A stretch of 64,000 bases of DNA from JAVBQO01 sp031548885. Lineage in GTDB: Bacteria > Patescibacteriota > Saccharimonadia > Saccharimonadales > Saccharimonadaceae. The translations under genes were made by a program, and so were the position numbers. How positions within the stretch are numbered: the stretch's first letter is position 1; each line of letters starts with the position of its first letter. Shown here piece after piece: positions 40,974 through 49,909 of this stretch. Under the pieces are notes generated by a model that saw only the letters and a program-made list of their open reading frames with translations, did no database searches and had not been told where the DNA came from. The stretch is taken from assembly GCA_031548885.1 (NCBI GenBank), contig JAVBQO010000001.1, positions 1-64,000 on the forward strand, given 5' to 3'.

Positions 40974-41893
40974 TTAGATAATGATTGAGGTTATTTCGTC
41001 GAGCGCGATAAAAGCGGTGCTCGTTTCGTCGCGCACAACCAACATTGGGGCACCGTGCGAAAACGGAAAATCTTGCAAACTGTTGAATTCGCTGCGTGGA
41101 TTCTCAAAAGTTTCCGGGAATCGCGCAGCGACAATGCGCCCAAATATTGAGGTATGTTTACGATAGCTTTCGTCAAGCGGCGCCCCTACCGATGCATCAT
41201 CAACAATAATTGCATTATTCGCATCGATGCATAGCCACAAATATCCATAAACAGCCCTAAAATCTTCAATTACGTCAGCCTCGACCTCCATCAAAGTGTC
41301 AATCTTCTCTCGCTTGGTTTTGTTACGAAATGATGAACTCTGAATAGTTTCCTGCGATAGTGAAAAATGTGTCGCAATGATATCTAGAACGCTCTCGCCA
41401 CCCCCCCACTATCTGGCGTAGCGATAAACATAGAAATATCGCTTGGCAAGACATATCCTAGCATTGGCTCGTTTTGGTCGTCACCGGTGTGGTACACGAA
41501 CTCCAAAGCCACGCGCCATTCATCATCGATAAGTATCATCTCTGCGCAGTTAAAAATTGTATCCGAGTCAACATAGGCAACCTCGCCCGTCAATTCTCCG
41601 CTCACATCAGCAATATGCATAAACGACTGAATTTTCGCTGCCGAGTTATTGCTAGCTCCTAGCTTCGCCTCCAAATTATCCAAAAACCCATCGATTACTG
41701 TATCGAAATCATCATCGTTTTCATCTTTGTATTGCAGGCAATTCTCTGCATCCAGCATCGTTTCGCGAAAATATGAACTGCGAATAATAGCTAGCGCGTC
41801 GAATTCGGCGCTATTGTCGTGATATGCTTCCATACTAAGAGTATTGTGCAGCGCTAGCCTTTTCGCAAGCACAACCAATTCACGAAAAGTCAA
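40974..41893 (-). pseudogene. Orphan gene split by a frameshift in a seven-G tract
   Basis: The upstream part (41893 to 41384, about 169 codons from TTG 41893) ends at TAG shortly after a run of seven G on the minus strand (41401-41407). The other part is open from that run to the stop at 40974, about 140 codons. Adding one G (or removing two) joins them into one protein of about 305 residues with even acidic composition on both sides. No family recognised. It could be a sequencing error, a recent mutation, or a phase-variable tract. Confidence 0.6.
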
Positions 41894-41913
41894 AAAGTGC
41901 TAGAATGTAAACA

Positions 41914-42402
41914 ATGAGCAATCAAATTTACGACGAAATGTCGCTAGAAAGCGAAATCAAGTCAAAATTCGGCTTGGATGTGACGACCAAATCGCTAATC
42001 GCGCACGAAATCTCAGTTGCGCCGGCGGCACGCGCCACGGTGTTTTTGTCGCAAAAAGGCTTGCTGTTCGCGTACATTCACGGTTCGCAGCGTTTGGCGC
42101 TGGCGGACATCAAGAAAATTCTGGCGCGGATGGGCTTGAAGCCCGAATTGTTTTTGCCACCGCGCGGCGAAGCGCATTATTTTGACGAAATCGGTGCCCG
42201 GAAATTTCGCGAGATTTTTCCTGGTCGCAAAGTCGTCAGCGACAAAGACTTATTATTTTATCGAACGCTCGCGCCGTACAATCCCGCGTTCGTGCAAATC
42301 GCCGAAGTCACCGATGGTGTCATCAAGCAATACGACGCCGATTCGGTCGGCAACTGGCGACCAGCAACGCAGTTTAGCTATCGTCGCATCAGGACGAGCT
42401 AG
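41914..42402 (+). CDS. Soluble protein, unknown
   Basis: 162 residues, no membrane segment. An N-terminal helical part is followed by a beta-rich region (ATVFLSQKGLLFAYIHGSQRL) and a Gly/Pro-rich stretch (PELFLPPRGEAHYFD). The layout recalls YbaK/editing-domain proteins, but the match is too weak to name. ATG 41914 is seven bases after TAGAAT, in TGCTAGAAT: leaderless. Starts 20 bases from the divergent frameshifted gene and is followed closely by an ABC exporter, perhaps in one operon. Confidence 0.7.
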   Translation: MSNQIYDEMSLESEIKSKFGLDVTTKSLIAHEISVAPAARATVFLSQKGLLFAYIHGSQRLALADIKKILARMGLKPELFLPPRGEAHYFDEIGARKFREIFPGRKVVSDKDLLFYRTLAPYNPAFVQIAEVTDGVIKQYDADSVGNWRPATQFSYRRIRTS

Positions 42403-42411
42403 GATTTGGCA

Positions 42412-43332
42412 ATGAGCGATGTTATTTCTGTCAAAAACTTGGTGCGAAAGTTTGGCAATTTCGTCGCCGTTGACAGCATTTCGTTCGACGTTGCGCGTGG
42501 TTCGATATTCGCGTTTTTGGGACCGAATGGTGCTGGCAAATCGACGACGATTTCGTGCTTGACGACGACGTCGGCGTTCGATGGCGAAATCGTGATTGAC
42601 GGCCACATTGTCGGGCGTGATGACAACGCGATTCGCCGCGAAATTGGCGTGGTATTTCAAAATTCGCTGCTTGATCCGACGCTGACGGTTTATGACAATT
42701 TGCGAACGCGGGCGTCGTTTTATGGTTTGGACAAAGACGATATCAAAACGCGCATCGGCGAAGTTTCGCAGCTAATCGGCCTAGACGAAGTGCTGCGAAA
42801 ACGCTACGGCAAATTATCCGGCGGCCAGCAACGCCGCGCCGACATCGCACGCGCTTTGATTCACCAGCCACGGATTTTGTTTCTGGACGAACCGACGACT
42901 GGACTTGATCCGCAGGGCCGAAAAATCGTCTGGGATACAGTCTATGCTTTGCAAAAAAAGTTGGACCTGACGGTGTTTTTGACGACGCACTACATGGAGG
43001 AAACCGAACGCGCCGACATGGTTTTTGTCATCGACCACGGCAAAATTATTGCCAACGGTACGCCGCAAAAAATGCGGGCGAAATTTAGCGAAAACCAACT
43101 GCGTTTGGTCGGCCGCGACGAAAAACTGGCCGATGATTTACGCGCGGCTGGCGTGGAGTTTTCGCAGCAGTACGACCGCATGACGATAAATGTGACGGAT
43201 TTTCGCGAAGCGCTTAAACTGCTGAAAAAGTACGAGTCGCAGCTAAAAGATTTCGAATTTGTGCACGGCAATATGGACGACGTATTCCTGCGGTTGACTG
43301 GCAAAAATCTACGCGAAGGAGATAAAAAATGA
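42412..43332 (+). CDS. ABC transporter ATP-binding protein (DrrA/ABC-2 type)
   Basis: 306 residues. Walker A GPNGAGKSTT, Q loop VFQNSLLDPTLT, signature LSGGQQRR, Walker B ILFLDEPTTGLDP and switch His TTHYMEET. The C-terminal 80 residues form the extension typical of DrrA-like exporters. It powers the permease encoded next (four-base overlap). The cargo is unknown; antibiotic, lipid or polysaccharide export is usual. ATG 42412 is preferred to TTG 42406. Confidence 0.94.
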   Translation: MSDVISVKNLVRKFGNFVAVDSISFDVARGSIFAFLGPNGAGKSTTISCLTTTSAFDGEIVIDGHIVGRDDNAIRREIGVVFQNSLLDPTLTVYDNLRTRASFYGLDKDDIKTRIGEVSQLIGLDEVLRKRYGKLSGGQQRRADIARALIHQPRILFLDEPTTGLDPQGRKIVWDTVYALQKKLDLTVFLTTHYMEETERADMVFVIDHGKIIANGTPQKMRAKFSENQLRLVGRDEKLADDLRAAGVEFSQQYDRMTINVTDFREALKLLKKYESQLKDFEFVHGNMDDVFLRLTGKNLREGDKK

Positions 43333-44210
43333 AGCGAAAACAGCTAGGCGGCTTGATTGCGCGAAACTTACGCGTTTATTTTTCCGATCCGACGGGCGTG
43401 ATTTTGTCGCTGCTGGGCGCTATGATCGTGGTTTTTCTCTACATTTTGTTTTTGTCGAATATGCAAGTTGATTCAATCGTCGCTGAATATCCGACGTTGC
43501 CGCGCGAAACAGCCGAGAACTTGATGAATACATGGCTGATGGCCGGCGCCAGCGCGATTGCCGCCGCCACGACTGGGTTGGGCGCGATGATTACATTCGT
43601 TACCGACCGTGCCACCAAACGATTCGACGATTTTTTGGTGTCGCCGATTTCGCGGTCGATGTTGACGCTGGGCTACATGCTGGTGGCAATTGTCATTTCG
43701 GCGGTCATGACGACGGTGGTTTTCGGATTCGGCGTGGCATATTGTTTTGCGACAGGCGCTGATTTGGCGTGGGTCGATATCGGCATGGCGTTCGTGGCGC
43801 TGCTGTTTTGTGCGATAAGCTTTTCCGCGATTTTCGGATTCGTTGGATCATTGCTAAAAACAACCGGCGCGTTTTCATCGACATCTGTTGTTGTTGGCAC
43901 GGCGTTGGGGTTTTTTGCAGGAGTTTATTTGCCGGTCGGTGTGTTTTCGACGTCGATTGGCAACATTGTTTCGATACTGCCATTCGCGCAGGGCGCGGCG
44001 CTGGTGCGGAACTTTTTCATGAATGAAACGATCGAAGAAATTGCCGTGTTATCGCCAGTTGCCGCCGATTCGTTGAACAAATATTTGGGCGTGAGCCTGA
44101 GCGTCGCCAGCCACGATTTGAGTTTTGGCTTGATCGCCATAATTTTAGGCGGATTTGCGGTTGTTTTCACTTGTCTGATGTGGTTGGCGATTTCGCGAAA
44201 AGTTCGCTAA
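43329..44210 (+). CDS. ABC-2 type permease
   Basis: 293 residues, six membrane segments of ABC-2 type (near 24-45, 70-95, 115-145, 150-175, 185-205 and 265-287). It pairs with the preceding ATPase as a half exporter, working as a dimer. The stop codon overlaps the end of the convergent glutathione peroxidase gene. Confidence 0.92.
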   Translation: MKRKQLGGLIARNLRVYFSDPTGVILSLLGAMIVVFLYILFLSNMQVDSIVAEYPTLPRETAENLMNTWLMAGASAIAAATTGLGAMITFVTDRATKRFDDFLVSPISRSMLTLGYMLVAIVISAVMTTVVFGFGVAYCFATGADLAWVDIGMAFVALLFCAISFSAIFGFVGSLLKTTGAFSSTSVVVGTALGFFAGVYLPVGVFSTSIGNIVSILPFAQGAALVRNFFMNETIEEIAVLSPVAADSLNKYLGVSLSVASHDLSFGLIAIILGGFAVVFTCLMWLAISRKVR

Positions 44211-44677
44211 AGCAATTTTTCGATATCAGATCCGATGCTGAGCGGCGTGATTTTTGGCGCGTAACGTTTGATTACGTTGCCGTTTGCGTCGACCAGAAAT
44301 TTGGTAAAGTTCCATTTGATGGCTTGCCCACCCGTTTCGGCGACCAAAAATTTGAATAGCGGATCGGCCGCGCGGCCGCGCACGTTGATTTTGGCGAACA
44401 TCGGAAACGACACGCCGTAATTTAATTGGCAAAAATTCAATGTTTCGTTGTTGCTTTCTGGATTTTGAGCGAAAAATTGGTTACACGGAAAACCTAAAAC
44501 CTCGAAACCTTTGTCGTGATATATTTTGTACAAAGCCTCTAATTCCGCGAATTGCGGCGTGTAGCCGCAGTGGCTGGCGGTGTTAACAATTAGCAGAATC
44601 TTGCCGCGGTATTTTTCGATTTTTTCGACGGACTTTTCGTCAATACGGGTCATTTCATGTACGTATATCGAGTTCAT
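44207..44677 (-). CDS. Glutathione peroxidase (thiol peroxidase family)
   Basis: 156 residues. NTASHCGYTPQ has the active Cys, followed by LGFPCNQF and WNFTKFLVD (Trp and Asn of the catalytic tetrad). It removes peroxides, probably with thioredoxin as the reductant, since the second Cys is placed as in thioredoxin-dependent members. ATG 44677 lies six bases after TATAAT (44684-44689), in TGCTATAAT: leaderless. Confidence 0.95.
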   Translation of the reverse strand: MNSIYVHEMTRIDEKSVEKIEKYRGKILLIVNTASHCGYTPQFAELEALYKIYHDKGFEVLGFPCNQFFAQNPESNNETLNFCQLNYGVSFPMFAKINVRGRAADPLFKFLVAETGGQAIKWNFTKFLVDANGNVIKRYAPKITPLSIGSDIEKLL

Positions 44678-44698
44678 ATATGAATTATAGCATAGTCG

Positions 44699-46015
44699 TT
44701 AATTGGTTGCGTCGGGTGTTTCGATTTCTTGGCGACGAAGTTTTCCGAGCAAAACGCCGATTCCTAGCGCGAACGTCAAAATCCCACTGATAATCAAAAT
44801 CGATTGAATCGAAACGACGTCGGCCAGCGGTCCAACAATCGCCATGCCGATTGGCATCGCAACCGCCCAAACAATGCCGATCAAACTGAACATGCGACCC
44901 TGCATTTTTTCGCTAACTTTTTCCTGAAAAAGCGTATTCGACGCCGCGCCGTTGAGCGCGACCAAGTTTCCAACAACAAATGTAATCGCCGCCAAAATCC
45001 AGTAACTCGTGAGCAAGCCAATAATTGTCGAGAGAATGCCAAACCCAATCGTGCTGATGGCCAGCATGAACACGCGCTTTTTCATGATCGGCGTTTTCGC
45101 AACCGCAGCAATAATCGCGCCGCCGATGCCCATGCCGAAACTAAACGCCAGTTCAAACAACAGTAGTCGCCATTCCAAATTCATATCAAGCGCCCATGAC
45201 CAATCGCCGACATTCAACGCGAAAACATGCCAAACTGCTTCGCCAAATTCGCGCGTGATTAACAGCGGCATCAAATACACCATCGGCACAATCAACAGCG
45301 AAAATACCACAAAAAACGCAAAAATATTGCGGATGAAAATGTGGTTTTTCATGTAGCTCAACCCGGATTTTATTTCGTCAAAGTAGCCTTTTGCACGCTC
45401 CGCCACCGTCAATGTGATTCGCGGAATTTTGATAAGCGCCAGAATGCCAATGCCAACCGTCGCGCTAAAAACGTCGATGAAGAATATCGGCGTCATACTG
45501 CGCCCAGACGCGCTGTAAATCGCCATCGCTAGCAGCGGCGCCAACACAAATGTCATCGATTGAATTGAACCATTCACGCCGTTGATTCGCAACAATTCGG
45601 ATTTGGGCACAATCTGCGGGATAAGCGCCGAAACGGCCGGTGTTTGTACGCCCGCGCCCAAACTGCGAATCGCCAAAACGATGAACACGATCCACAGCGC
45701 GTCTAGTCCGAAAATCGACAAAATCGCCAACAATAACGTGACACATGCGATGACGCCGTCGCTTATCATGACGATATATTTGCGGTTCCAGCGGTCTGCC
45801 CAAACGCCGGCAAATAGCGAAATTAACGCTTGCGGCAAGAATCCGAAAATCGCCGCCAGCGTGATGATCCAACCACTTTGATACGTGATTGTCAAATGCC
45901 ACATGATGGCGTATTGCACCAACGACGAGCCGAATAGCGACGCCGCTTGCCCGCCCAAAAACATGGAAATATTGCGTTTCCAGTTTGGTTTTGATTCAAG
46001 TTTTTCAGTATTCAT
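44699..46015 (-). CDS. MFS transporter (MefA/ENT-like exporter)
   Basis: 438 residues with 12 predicted membrane segments. FAGVWADRWNRKYIVMISDG between helices 2 and 3 is the MFS signature of the macrolide-efflux-like group. It probably exports a drug or siderophore-like compound. TACAAT (46025-46030), in TGCTACAAT, ends nine bases before the ATG. Confidence 0.92.
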   Translation of the reverse strand: MNTEKLESKPNWKRNISMFLGGQAASLFGSSLVQYAIMWHLTITYQSGWIITLAAIFGFLPQALISLFAGVWADRWNRKYIVMISDGVIACVTLLLAILSIFGLDALWIVFIVLAIRSLGAGVQTPAVSALIPQIVPKSELLRINGVNGSIQSMTFVLAPLLAMAIYSASGRSMTPIFFIDVFSATVGIGILALIKIPRITLTVAERAKGYFDEIKSGLSYMKNHIFIRNIFAFFVVFSLLIVPMVYLMPLLITREFGEAVWHVFALNVGDWSWALDMNLEWRLLLFELAFSFGMGIGGAIIAAVAKTPIMKKRVFMLAISTIGFGILSTIIGLLTSYWILAAITFVVGNLVALNGAASNTLFQEKVSEKMQGRMFSLIGIVWAVAMPIGMAIVGPLADVVSIQSILIISGILTFALGIGVLLGKLRRQEIETPDATN

Positions 46016-46045
46016 CGGCCAATGATTGTAGCATGTTTTGCGAAA

Positions 46046-46648
46046 TTAGGCGAGTTGCTGACGCAGAACGGTTTTTAGTTTTTCTGGCGCAGTTTTGCGA
46101 AAATCGGAAATGTAAATTTCGTGATGATGAATTTTGCTCAGCAATTGCAAATCGTGCGCGGCGCGAAATTCGTGCATTTTGTCAAACGATTTTTTCTCGG
46201 TCGCGAATGGGCCGACGTGCATGATTTGGACGCATTTTCCTTCGGCAAATTTTTGAAGTTTTGCTTGCGAAAAGTCGATTTCGAGCTTTTTCGCAGCCAC
46301 TTTTTTCAATGCCCACGCGAAAACGTCATCGGTCACAAATTCCGGTTGGCGAATCATCGCCGTCCACGTCCAGTCTGCGCGGGCTGCGCCGCCGTCCCAC
46401 AAACCCTCGAGTGGCGCGACGCCATAATCGTAGTAGCCGGCAAAGTTTTCGCCCGCACGCGGTGACATTTTGATCGCGTACGACAACGAATAGAGCGCCG
46501 CAATCGCGTTTTGAAATTCCGGGCCATTCGGATCGCCCACGCCATCGATCGTCATGAAATTCATTTCCGGAATCTCAATCAATTCCGGTTTTTGCGAAGG
46601 CAAATAGAACTTTTTATCACGTTTTTTGAAATCAATTTTTCCGGTCAT
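46046..46648 (-). CDS. GyrI-like small-molecule-binding domain protein
   Basis: 200 residues without a DNA-binding part. IPEMNFMTIDGVGDPNGPEFQNAI and the C-terminal VQIMHVGPFATEKKSFDKMHE with HHEIYISDFRKT are typical of the stand-alone GyrI-like/SOUL-related proteins (COG4832 type). They bind or hydrolyse small hydrophobic compounds. Overlaps the preceding DUF1801 gene by four bases, so the two are co-translated. Confidence 0.87.
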   Translation of the reverse strand: MTGKIDFKKRDKKFYLPSQKPELIEIPEMNFMTIDGVGDPNGPEFQNAIAALYSLSYAIKMSPRAGENFAGYYDYGVAPLEGLWDGGAARADWTWTAMIRQPEFVTDDVFAWALKKVAAKKLEIDFSQAKLQKFAEGKCVQIMHVGPFATEKKSFDKMHEFRAAHDLQLLSKIHHHEIYISDFRKTAPEKLKTVLRQQLA

Positions 46649-47172
46649 TTTCGCTCGGTTTTGAACTGCAAATCGTTATCCAATAAAATGCCGTACAAAA
46701 TCGGCAATGTAGTTTCGCCCACGCCGTGCAACGCCAAAACTTCCGATTCGCGCCATTTCGCCAAATCCGTCACGCGATAAATCTTGGCATTTGATAATGC
46801 ACGCTGTGCCGGTGCCGATAATTTCGCCCAGATGTTATTTCGCAAAACGATTTGGTCAATCGCGTCGGTCAAAACTTTTCGCAAATCAATCGCAGTGTAC
46901 GGCACGTCGATATTCGCTTTTGATTCGCCGCCAAATTTCGGTCGTAAATTGTTCAGAATCTCGTAATCCGTCGAGTGAAATGCGAAATGATTTTTCGCGG
47001 GCCAAAAACCGACATCGTTCGCCCCAATTTTGTAAATCGGCACACCGTAACTGATTTTGCCGACGATTTCCGGATGATTGTCGCGCATAAATTTTGCGAA
47101 AAACTCGCACCATTCACGTTTTTCGCCGTCCAATTTTGCGATAAATTCGTCGATTGTTTGCGTGTTCTCCAT
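46645..47172 (-). CDS. DUF1801 domain fused to an RNA-polymerase-alpha-CTD-like helical domain
   Basis: 175 residues. The N-terminal 115 residues are a DUF1801/YdhG-like domain (ISYGVPIYKIGANDVGFWPAKNH). The C-terminal 55 residues, LSAPAQRALSNAKIYRVTDLAKW then ALHGVGETTLPIL, look like the helix-hairpin-helix of the RNA polymerase alpha C-terminal domain. This could bind DNA or proteins. Coupled to the methyltransferase gene (TAATG) and the GyrI-like gene; both partners are small-molecule-type domains, so a sensor-effector pair is possible. Confidence 0.85.
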   Translation of the reverse strand: MENTQTIDEFIAKLDGEKREWCEFFAKFMRDNHPEIVGKISYGVPIYKIGANDVGFWPAKNHFAFHSTDYEILNNLRPKFGGESKANIDVPYTAIDLRKVLTDAIDQIVLRNNIWAKLSAPAQRALSNAKIYRVTDLAKWRESEVLALHGVGETTLPILYGILLDNDLQFKTERK

Positions 47173-48458
47173 TATTTCCTTTCCAAAATTACCAAATGTT
47201 CAATATGTGGAGTCCGCGGGAAAAAGTTGTACCCGACATGATGTAAAATTTCGTATTTTTCGCAAAGTTTCGCCACGTCGCGTGCCTGCGTCACCGGATT
47301 GCATGACAAATAAATCACACGCGGCGGCAGCTTTCGCAAAATTTCACCACAAACGTTGTCGTGCAAACCCGCGCGTGGCGGATCGACGATCAAATCCGCG
47401 TCGGAATCGATATGTTCAAGCGCGTCTTCCGACTTGGCCAAAACGACGTTCGCGTTGATGCCGAGCCCAGAAACGTTGCGGCGCATTTCGCCGACGGCCG
47501 CTTCGTTTACCTCAACCAACGTCGGATTCAGGCCGCCGATCGTCAGCCCGATCGTGCCGACGCCCGAATACATGTCGACGGATTTCGCGGTTGTAATCCA
47601 CTTTTTCATTTCACGCAAAGCCATTTCGTACACCGGTAAATTGATTTGGAAAAAGCCTTCGGTGGCGTAGTTGAATTTCACGCCGAGGATTTCGTCGGAC
47701 AGGACTTTGTCGGAGGTTGCGAAAACTTTTTCGGTAATGACTGATGCCGGCGATTTCGGGTTCGAGAATATGATTTCGAAGTTTCGCAAATTCGTGATTT
47801 CGCAATTCGACGCCAAAGTTTTCGCAACGTCTAAATCCTTCACGTATAATTGTGCGCAAACATCGCCGGCGCGATTCGATCGAATCAACAACGTTTTTAG
47901 CGCACGACCTTCGACGCCAACTTTTCGCAACCACTTCAAAATGTTTTGCGAAGCGTTCGTAATCGTGGACCCGGCCAAACTCGTTTGCAAAATCGGGATT
48001 TTGCCATGCGTACCACGGCGGAAAAACGCCAAATCGAGTGTTTCGCGTTCCGTGTCGAACCAAAACGAAAACTCGATTTTGTTGCGATATTCGAACTCGC
48101 GGCCGTCGGTTTCGACGACGATTTCATTCGGCAATTCGACGTGCGACAATTCGAACGCTTCGCGGATCAATTGCGATTTTTGCGAAGTTTCGTAATCGAA
48201 ATTCATGATTTGCCACGGCGACGTCGACAAATACGAATCGGGGTCGCGTGCGTCGATTCGTTCGGATGATTTTTCCAAAATTTCCGTCGCGACCGCTTCG
48301 CAAAACGACGATTTGGATTTGTAAATCTGAGCGATGACTTTTTCGCCTGGCAACGCGCCCCATACGAAAACTTTTTTGCCGGATTTCAATTGCCCGAGGG
48401 CTTGCCCGCCACCGACAATTTTTTCGCAAACAACGTTCTCGGTACGGAATTTTTTCAC
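47172..48458 (-). CDS. RNA m5U methyltransferase, TrmA/RlmD family
   Basis: 428 residues. N-terminal TRAM-like strand (VGGGQALGQL), SAM site VDMYSGVGTIGL, VDPPRAGL, and the catalytic Cys in YLSCNPVTQARD. It methylates uridine in tRNA or 23S rRNA. The four Cys that hold an iron-sulfur cluster in RlmD are missing; the matching area reads STSPWQIMNFDYE. GTG start at 48458 overlaps the upstream gene (GTGA). Confidence 0.92.
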   Translation of the reverse strand: MKKFRTENVVCEKIVGGGQALGQLKSGKKVFVWGALPGEKVIAQIYKSKSSFCEAVATEILEKSSERIDARDPDSYLSTSPWQIMNFDYETSQKSQLIREAFELSHVELPNEIVVETDGREFEYRNKIEFSFWFDTERETLDLAFFRRGTHGKIPILQTSLAGSTITNASQNILKWLRKVGVEGRALKTLLIRSNRAGDVCAQLYVKDLDVAKTLASNCEITNLRNFEIIFSNPKSPASVITEKVFATSDKVLSDEILGVKFNYATEGFFQINLPVYEMALREMKKWITTAKSVDMYSGVGTIGLTIGGLNPTLVEVNEAAVGEMRRNVSGLGINANVVLAKSEDALEHIDSDADLIVDPPRAGLHDNVCGEILRKLPPRVIYLSCNPVTQARDVAKLCEKYEILHHVGYNFFPRTPHIEHLVILERK

Positions 48459-49009
48459 AATTCCCCATTTTGATATTGACTGGCAATCACTGCTGCGTTG
48501 TGTGTAAAAAACGCAAATGGAAAACCGTGAACGACTTCGTATAGATACGAGCCATTTACGTCGCCAGGAATGGCTAATTCTTGACCATCAATTGTACGGC
48601 CTCTAAACTCTTCATAATCATCTATAAATTGTCGTTCCCAATATTCGTCGTCGAGCTCGCGCGACAATTTGCGAGGCGTCGGTGCCATTCGCCCAAGTCG
48701 AATTTTCATGCGATCCGACCATGTTTTTGCTGGCTCGAAACCGACCATTTCACTGGCGGTCCAATTCATACCAAATGTGAAGCGCTCGACAATTTGGCAC
48801 GCCAGATCTTGATCGATGAAACTGTTGTTATCGGTAATATATGGGCTAATTCGTGTGCAAAAATTGAGAATTATCTGATCGGCATCGCTCTTGTTGATTT
48901 TGCCGCGCAGATATTGCCGCATTAGATCGTCGAATCCGGTTTCGATTTGGTGCAGTTCAATTTCGCCTGTTGATTTTTGGGGTTCGGAATGGAGCGTTCA
49001 GGACTCATG
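48455..49009 (-). pseudogene. Unknown gene with probable frameshift near its start
   Basis: The main open frame gives 155 residues from ATG 48922 and ends in a GTGA overlap with the methyltransferase gene. It stays open upstream, with plausible coding sequence (GEIELHQIETGFDD), but with no start codon. A perfect leaderless signal, TGCTATAAT then six bases and ATG 49009, lies upstream in another frame and leads to a 28-codon frame. Joining them needs a one- or two-base shift near the C4A5 run (minus strand, 48975-48983). No family recognised. Sequence error and real mutation are both possible. Confidence 0.5.
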
Positions 49010-49198
49010 TCGACATTATAGCATTGCACAAGAAGTGTTTTTCGCAGAAATTGTGCGTGAGAAATAATTGGAGGGAAATCGCTTAATCTGTTTTGTCGCT
49101 GCCAAAATAATCAGTCCGCATTCTTTGATGCGCTAATGCCAAACAAATTATTCGTGATAAAATGGTTGGGGTATATCTTTACGAAAGGAAAAGAAATA
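49010..49198. other. Gap upstream of MacB-like ABC exporter
   Basis: 190 bases. Holds the TATAAT of the 49009 start (49016-49021, minus strand), one TTTCGCA word (49039) and, on the plus strand, TAAAAT-like boxes near 49158 and 49172 that may start the exporter mRNA. A GGAGGG (49071) is followed at once by a stop, so no gene follows it. Confidence 0.5.
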
Positions 49199-49909
49199 AT
49201 GTCAGTCATTGCGACAAAAAATCTGAAAAAGATCTACGGCAAAAAAGATACCGCGTTTGCGGCGCTGCGCGGCGTTGATTTGAATATCAAAAAAGGCGAA
49301 AGCGTGGCGATTGTCGGCAAATCCGGCTCCGGAAAATCGACCTTGATGCATCTGTTGGCGCTACTCGATCGGCCGACCAGCGGCGAAGTTTTGATCGACA
49401 ACCACGACGCTAGCGATTTGAAAAACCGCCAGTTGGATTTGTTGCGAAATCAACGATTTGGGTTTGTATTTCAGCAATTTTTCATGACTGCAACAGATAC
49501 GGTTTTGAACAATGTGGTTTTGCCGCTGAAAATTGCCGGGATGAGCAAGCGCGAGCGAAACGCGCGTGGCATGGAAGCTTTGAAAGCGGTCGAGTTGGAT
49601 GACAAGGCCAAGAACAAAGCCAAAGATTTGTCCGGCGGCCAGAAACAGCGCGTTTGTATCGCACGTGCAATCGTGAACGATCCGCAGATTATTTTCGCTG
49701 ATGAGCCGACTGGAAATTTGGATTCGGCCACCGGTCAAGCCGTCGAGGATTTGCTGTTTAACTTAAATCACGACAAAAACATCACGTTGATTATCGTGAC
49801 GCACGACGATGATTTGGCGGCGCGTTGCGACCGTCGCATCTACATCAAAGACGGAAAAATCGTGCCTGACGCAAAATTGACTGCGAAAACTGAAACGGAG
49901 GCAAAATAA
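49199..49909 (+). CDS. ABC exporter ATP-binding protein (MacB/LolD type)
   Basis: 236 residues. Walker A GKSGSGKST, signature LSGGQKQRV, Walker B IIFADEPTGNLD and switch His VTHDDD, typical of type VII exporters (MacB/LolD/FtsE). Coupled to an FtsX-fold permease by TAATG. An SD (AAAGGAAAAG) precedes ATG 49199; the earlier in-frame ATG 49136 is not needed. It may extrude peptides or lipids. Confidence 0.92.
   Translation: MSVIATKNLKKIYGKKDTAFAALRGVDLNIKKGESVAIVGKSGSGKSTLMHLLALLDRPTSGEVLIDNHDASDLKNRQLDLLRNQRFGFVFQQFFMTATDTVLNNVVLPLKIAGMSKRERNARGMEALKAVELDDKAKNKAKDLSGGQKQRVCIARAIVNDPQIIFADEPTGNLDSATGQAVEDLLFNLNHDKNITLIIVTHDDDLAARCDRRIYIKDGKIVPDAKLTAKTETEAK

Noticed and set aside
41384..41893. 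Two separate complete genes at 40974-41294 and 41384-41893
   Set aside because: The downstream frame has no start signal and stays open back to the G7 tract, where the first ends; one split gene is simpler, though not proven.
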